Source of the DNA: an uncultured Acetobacteraceae bacterium
GTDB lineage: Bacteria > Pseudomonadota > Alphaproteobacteria > Acetobacterales > Acetobacteraceae
Direction: 5' to 3'
DNA: 9,096 bases
Assembly: GCA_903839965.1 (NCBI GenBank)
Contig: CAIMEK010000063.1
Coordinates: 1-9,096 of the forward strand
Shown here: positions 6,166 to 9,096 of the stretch, one piece after another
Numbering within the stretch: position 1 is the stretch's first letter
Layout of the letters: each line of letters starts with the position of its first letter
Translations under genes and position numbers: made by a program
The notes under the pieces: generated by a model
Seen by the model: the letters and a program-made list of their open reading frames with translations, nothing else
Told to the model about the DNA's origin: nothing
Database searches by the model: none

Positions 6166-7176
6166 ATGACCGACCTGGCGCGGCCCCTGCGCGTGGCGCT
6201 CGCGGGTGCCGGCATGATCAGCTTGCATCACCTGATTGCCTGGCGGAACCTGGGCGACACCGCGCGCGTGGTGGCGATCTACGATCCGGACGCGGCAACC
6301 GCGCAGCGCCGCGCCGAGGCGTTCGGGATTCCCCAGGTGGTTGCCGACCCGGCGGCGCTGCTTGAGCAGGAAACGATCGATGCGCTCGACATCGCTTCGC
6401 CGCGCGAGACGCACGCCTTCTGGGTAGCGGCCGCCGCGGCGCGCGGCATCGACGTGCTCTGCCAGAAGCCGCTGACGCCGACGCTCGCAGAGTCGATGGC
6501 GCTGGTGCAGTCAGTCGCCGGCAAGGTGCGGCTGATGGTGCACGAGAACTGGCGGTTCCGGCCCTGGTACCGGGCGATCAAGCAATGGATCGAGGCCGGG
6601 GAGATCGGCGAGATCCTGCTCGGGCAGATGGCCATGCTAACCTCGGGCATGCTGCCCGACGCGACCGGCGCGTGCCCGGCGTTGGTGCGCCAGCCCTTCA
6701 TGGCGCACGAGCCGCGCCTGATGATCGCCGAATCGCTGATCCACCAGCTCGACGTGGTGCGCTGGCTGGTCGGACCGCTCAGGGTGATCGGCGCGCGCGC
6801 GTTGCACACGCAGGATTCGGTGCGCGGCGAGACGCTGGCCACCATCCTGCTGGAAAGCGCGACTGGCGCCCCGATGGTGGTGAGCGGCACCACGGTCGCG
6901 CCAGGCTACCCGGCGCGCGCCCAGGACCGGCTGGAACTGATCGGCCGCAGGGCGAGCGCGGTGCTCGACGGCACCGTGCTAAAGCTCCAGGGCGCGCGGA
7001 ACGAGGTGATCGCCTTCGAGCACGAGCAGGGCTACCAGGCGAGCTTCGACGGCGTGATCGCCCACTTCGTGGCGTGCCTGCGCTCGGGCGCTCGATTCGA
7101 GACCGACCCGACCGACAACCTGGAAACCCTGCGCCTGGTCGAACACGCCTACTGGGCCGCTTGCCTTCACGGCTGA
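6166..7176 (+). CDS. Gfo/Idh/MocA-family NAD(P)-dependent oxidoreductase
   Basis: A 336-residue cytoplasmic dehydrogenase of the family that acts on inositols, sugars and related polyols. The N-terminal Rossmann fold starts with LRVALAGAGMISLHH (Gly14-x-Gly16 dinucleotide loop) and has the acidic end of strand two in AIYDPD (Asp40). CQKPLTPTLAES carries the family's catalytic-region Lys (Lys101) in QKP, a variant of the usual EKP. The C-terminal domain opens with VHENWRFRPWYRAIK and GEIGEI. The usual catalytic His/Asp pair lies in SLIHQLDVVRWL (His193, Asp196). The length is normal for the family. ATG at 6166 follows GCGGAG at 5-nt spacing. It is co-transcribed with the upstream lactonase-type enzyme (43-bp gap), so oxidation of a cyclic sugar followed by lactone hydrolysis is a reasonable but unproved role. 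Transcription probably ends at the hairpin at 7219-7260. Confidence 0.92.
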   Translation: MTDLARPLRVALAGAGMISLHHLIAWRNLGDTARVVAIYDPDAATAQRRAEAFGIPQVVADPAALLEQETIDALDIASPRETHAFWVAAAAARGIDVLCQKPLTPTLAESMALVQSVAGKVRLMVHENWRFRPWYRAIKQWIEAGEIGEILLGQMAMLTSGMLPDATGACPALVRQPFMAHEPRLMIAESLIHQLDVVRWLVGPLRVIGARALHTQDSVRGETLATILLESATGAPMVVSGTTVAPGYPARAQDRLELIGRRASAVLDGTVLKLQGARNEVIAFEHEQGYQASFDGVIAHFVACLRSGARFETDPTDNLETLRLVEHAYWAACLHG

Positions 7177-7218
7177 ACGTCAGGGGCTGGCGGGGCGGCC
7201 GCGCGCAATAGGAAGAGG

Positions 7219-7260
7219 CAATACCGTGGGTCGAGATCAGCGAGCCACGGTATTGGTTTT
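7219..7260 (+). terminator. Rho-independent terminator of the lactonase-oxidoreductase operon
   Basis: CAATACCGTGG (7219-7229) pairs perfectly with CCACGGTATTG (7245-7255) across a 15-nt loop. The 11-bp stem is followed by GTTTT (7256-7260). It begins 42 bp after the oxidoreductase stop. On the opposite strand it lies directly behind the stop of the convergent NHL gene, so the stem could also act on that transcript, but there is no good T run on that side. The short T tract makes it moderate rather than strong. Confidence 0.75.
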
Positions 7261-8219
7261 CAACGCACCTTCACCAGCTTGCGCAGGGTACACAGGTCCG
7301 CCGGCTTGGGCTTGCCGGGGAAGTGCTTCGGCCAGTTGAGGTTGGCGGTTTCGCCGACATAAATATCACCGTGGGAATCGGCGGCGATGGCATGCACGGA
7401 CACGAACTGGTCGAGCTCGGGTCCCGGCGGCCGTGCGCCAAGTTGCGCGACGCGCTTGCCGTCGAGCGTCAGGATGCCGACCCGCGGCCCGATGTTCGGC
7501 CACAAGCTGTTGATCGCCAGCCCCGTCCCCGCCTCGGCGATGTAGCATAACGCGCCACGCTCCGCCCGTTGGTACATACCGCAGGGTCGGTGAAGGTTGT
7601 TCCACTGCGTCTCGTAGAGTCCGTTGCGGTCGAACACCTGCACGCGGTGGTTCTCCCGGTCCGCGATGTAGACCCAGCCGTCCACATCCACGCAGACGCT
7701 GTGCACGACGTTGAACTGGCCGGGCCCGGTGCCGGGCTCGCCCCAGGAGTGCTGCAGCTTGCCATCCGGGGAGAAGCGGTGCACGCGCGCGTTGCCGTAG
7801 CCGTCGGAGACGTAGATTTCGCCCTCGGGGGAAAACGCGGTGTTGGTGGGCAAGTTGAACGGCTGCCCGCTCATGTAGTCGCTGCCCTTTCCGGGCTCCC
7901 CAAGCTGCATCAGGAGCCTGCCTTCGGGGCTGTACTTGCCGACGAAGTGGTTCGAATCGTCGGTGCACCAGATCGCGCCATCCGGGCCGACCCGGATGCC
8001 GTGCGGACGCTTGAACTGGCCCTCTCCCCAGGAGCGCAGGGTGCGGCCCTCGCGATCGAACACGATCACCGGATGCTCGCTGCGATTGAACGCGTAGACG
8101 CGGTTCTCGGCGTCGATGGCAACGTCGGAAACGTCGCCCATTACCATGCCGGGCGGCAGCTTCGCCCAGTCCCTCACGACCCGGTAGGTGAACTCGCCGG
8201 TGCCAATAGTCGTGGACAT
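7260..8219 (-). CDS. NHL-repeat beta-propeller protein, peptidyl-alpha-hydroxyglycine alpha-amidating lyase (PAL)-like
   Basis: A 319-residue six-bladed propeller built of NHL repeats, for example GVIxxDxxGxxYVxD-type strands around residues 28-55, 70-97, 121-150, 170-197 and 273-300. It resembles the lyase domain of animal PAM: FNRSEHPVIVFD (Arg46), KRPHGIRVGPDG (His73), YVSDGYGNARVHRFSPDG (Tyr141), VVHSV (His173), IADRENHRVQVFD (Arg192), VHAIAADSHGDIYVGE (His277). In PAM, as I recall it, the three His bind zinc and the Tyr and Arg are catalytic. All appear kept, so enzymatic function is possible; alternatives are a lactonase-like or binding propeller. There is no signal peptide, so it should be cytoplasmic. 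No copper monooxygenase partner (PHM) is in view. AGGAGG (8227-8232) is 7 nt from the ATG. It is preceded by an ABC ATPase gene with a 27-bp gap and is likely in the same transcript. Confidence 0.88.
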   Translation of the reverse strand: MSTTIGTGEFTYRVVRDWAKLPPGMVMGDVSDVAIDAENRVYAFNRSEHPVIVFDREGRTLRSWGEGQFKRPHGIRVGPDGAIWCTDDSNHFVGKYSPEGRLLMQLGEPGKGSDYMSGQPFNLPTNTAFSPEGEIYVSDGYGNARVHRFSPDGKLQHSWGEPGTGPGQFNVVHSVCVDVDGWVYIADRENHRVQVFDRNGLYETQWNNLHRPCGMYQRAERGALCYIAEAGTGLAINSLWPNIGPRVGILTLDGKRVAQLGARPPGPELDQFVSVHAIAADSHGDIYVGETANLNWPKHFPGKPKPADLCTLRKLVKVR

Positions 8220-8226
8220 GACCCAA

Positions 8227-8232
8227 CCTCCT
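8227..8232 (-). promoter_or_regulatory. Consensus ribosome binding site of the NHL gene
   Basis: The minus strand reads AGGAGG, then TTGGGTC, then ATG at 8219. It lies in the 27-bp gap after the ABC ATPase stop and supports independent translation from a shared mRNA. Confidence 0.65.
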
Positions 8233-8246
8233 CGATGAATGCAGAC

Positions 8247-8930
8247 TCAGTGCTGGGGCGCCAGATGGCGCAGGAACTCGCGCGTGCGCGGCGAGGTCGG
8301 CGCCTCGAAGATCTGTTTCGGCGGGCCTTCCTCTACGACCTCGCCGGCTTCCAGAACCACGACCCAATCCGCCACCCGGAGCGCGAACGACATCTCGTGG
8401 GTCACCACCAGCATCGTCATCCCCTCGCTCGCGAGTTGCTGCATCACCAGCAGGACCTCGCCGACGGTTTCGGGATCGAGCGCGGAGGTGACCTCGTCGA
8501 ACAGCATGGCGCGTGGTTCCATCGCGAGCGCCCGCGCGATCGCGACACGCTGCTGCTGGCCGCCGGAAAGTTCCGCGGGAAGCGACGACTCCTTGTCGGC
8601 GAGGCCGACCTTCGCCAGCAGCCCGCGCGCCCGTTCGAAGGCCGCGCGCTTGGACATTCCCAGCACGCTGCGCGGCCCTTCGGCGATATTGGCCAGGGCG
8701 TTCATGTGCGGGAACAGCTCGAAGCTCTGGAACACCATGCCGATGTTGCGGCGTAGCGCCCGCGCAGCGGCGCCTTTGTGCGTGATCTCCTGGCCATCGA
8801 AAGCGATGCGGCCGGCATCGAAAGGCTGCAGGGCATTGACGCAGCGCAGCAGCGTCGACTTGCCCCCCCCGCTCGGCCCGATGATGCACACCACCTCGCC
8901 CTCGTAGGCGAGCAGGCTGACACCGCGCAA
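8247..8930 (-). CDS. Polar amino acid-type ABC transporter ATP-binding protein (GlnQ/HisP family); N-terminus uncertain, possible frameshift
   Basis: A cytoplasmic ATPase that powers uptake through a polar amino acid (PAAT)-type ABC importer. All motifs are present (numbering from the TTG at 8930): Walker A GPSGGGKST (18-26), Q-loop MVFQSFELFPH (Gln68), signature LSGGQQQR (121-128), Walker B AMLFDEVTSALD (Glu146) and H-loop VVTHE (His178). The family usually has about 15-20 more residues before the equivalent of LRGVSL. Upstream in the same frame there are only eight sense codons (EFLPGRKT) before a TGA at 8955-8957. Another frame opens at the ATG at 8986 with MEIQTAGQKYEN and would join if one T were restored in GAATTCC (about 8949-8954). 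So the gene may carry a one-base deletion, or start at TTG 8930 with a short N-terminus. No permease or binding-protein gene is in the window; upstream genes would lie beyond 9096. The PAL-like gene follows directly. Confidence 0.85.
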   Translation of the reverse strand: MRGVSLLAYEGEVVCIIGPSGGGKSTLLRCVNALQPFDAGRIAFDGQEITHKGAAARALRRNIGMVFQSFELFPHMNALANIAEGPRSVLGMSKRAAFERARGLLAKVGLADKESSLPAELSGGQQQRVAIARALAMEPRAMLFDEVTSALDPETVGEVLLVMQQLASEGMTMLVVTHEMSFALRVADWVVVLEAGEVVEEGPPKQIFEAPTSPRTREFLRHLAPQH

Positions 8931-9096
8931 CGTCTTCCGCCCGGGCAGGAATTCTCATACTTCTGGCCAGCGGTCTGTATTTCCATTCATGGATCGGGAG
9001 CCGCGAGGTGTTCGTGTCGGGCCCTTCGATTTCGTGGATCGGGATATCGGACGCTCGCATTGTGGTGCGCTTCCTCAATGCCGCCGGCAAGGAAGA
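8931..9096 (-). other. Upstream edge of the ABC operon: competing short frames, no gene assigned
   Basis: Two minus-strand frames compete. One starts at ATG 9060 after AGGAAG and reads MRASDIPIHEIEGPDTNTSR; it stays open far into the ATPase gene in the wrong frame. The other starts at ATG 8986 (MEIQTAGQKYEN). Neither is in frame with the ATPase. One of them is probably its displaced N-terminus or leader. I cannot decide which. Confidence 0.35.

Noticed and set aside
7569..8756. Plus-strand frame of 395 codons
   Set aside because: Antisense shadow of the NHL and ABC genes with no recognisable domain.
7366..9090. Minus-strand frame of 574 codons
   Set aside because: Arg/Pro/His-rich shadow that crosses the ABC ATPase and NHL genes in the wrong frame; only its first part (9060 to about 8960) could matter, as a displaced N-terminus.
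1..9096. tRNA or rRNA genes
   Set aside because: No cloverleaf-like segments with GTTCRANNC-type T-arms and no rRNA signature words were noticed on either strand by eye; an RNA-gene scan would be decisive.

Overview
The window is high-GC DNA (mostly well over 60% GC) with alphaproteobacterial character. The mix of genes (imp-type T6SS accessory genes, an ISXO2-like IS1595-family transposase, sugar-type oxidoreductase and lactonase genes) would fit Acetobacterales/Rhodospirillales or Rhizobiales. The taxonomic call is inference only.

Region 1 (1-3474) looks like the edge of a type VI secretion (T6SS) locus. A membrane-anchored Ser/Thr protein kinase (minus strand, running off the left edge) is divergent from tagF (plus strand). 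tagF converges on an unrecognised 380-residue, lysine- and alanine-rich gene with a Gly/Ala-rich hydrophobic stretch. Kinase and TagF are the two halves of the known post-translational on/off switch of T6SS. The third gene could be cargo, an adaptor or unrelated; this is inference from position.

Region 2 (about 3475-5072) is a scar. It holds about 390 bp without a recognisable gene, then a 5'-truncated and frameshifted IS1595-family transposase. Next is an AT-richer stretch carrying a small secreted-protein gene, transcribed toward the IS and apparently cut off by it, and finally a short repeat-bearing leader.

Region 3 (5073-7176, plus strand) is a two-gene operon: an amidohydrolase-2/lactonase-type enzyme that appears to start at TTG, then a Gfo/Idh/MocA-family NAD(P)-dependent oxidoreductase. 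Dehydrogenase plus lactonase suggests oxidation of a sugar or polyol followed by lactone hydrolysis; the substrate is unknown. A strong hairpin with a short T tract (7219-7260) closes the operon and abuts the stop codon of the convergent gene.

Region 4 (7260-9096, minus strand) is an operon with a polar-amino-acid-type ABC ATPase, whose N-terminal coding frame looks broken. It is followed 27 bp later by an NHL beta-propeller protein. By my alignment from memory, that protein keeps the zinc histidines and catalytic Tyr/Arg positions of peptidyl-alpha-hydroxyglycine alpha-amidating lyase (PAL). This PAL-like protein beside a transporter ATPase and the unrecognised T6SS-linked gene are the two most interesting items. 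I do not see convincing evidence of a wholly new multi-gene system.
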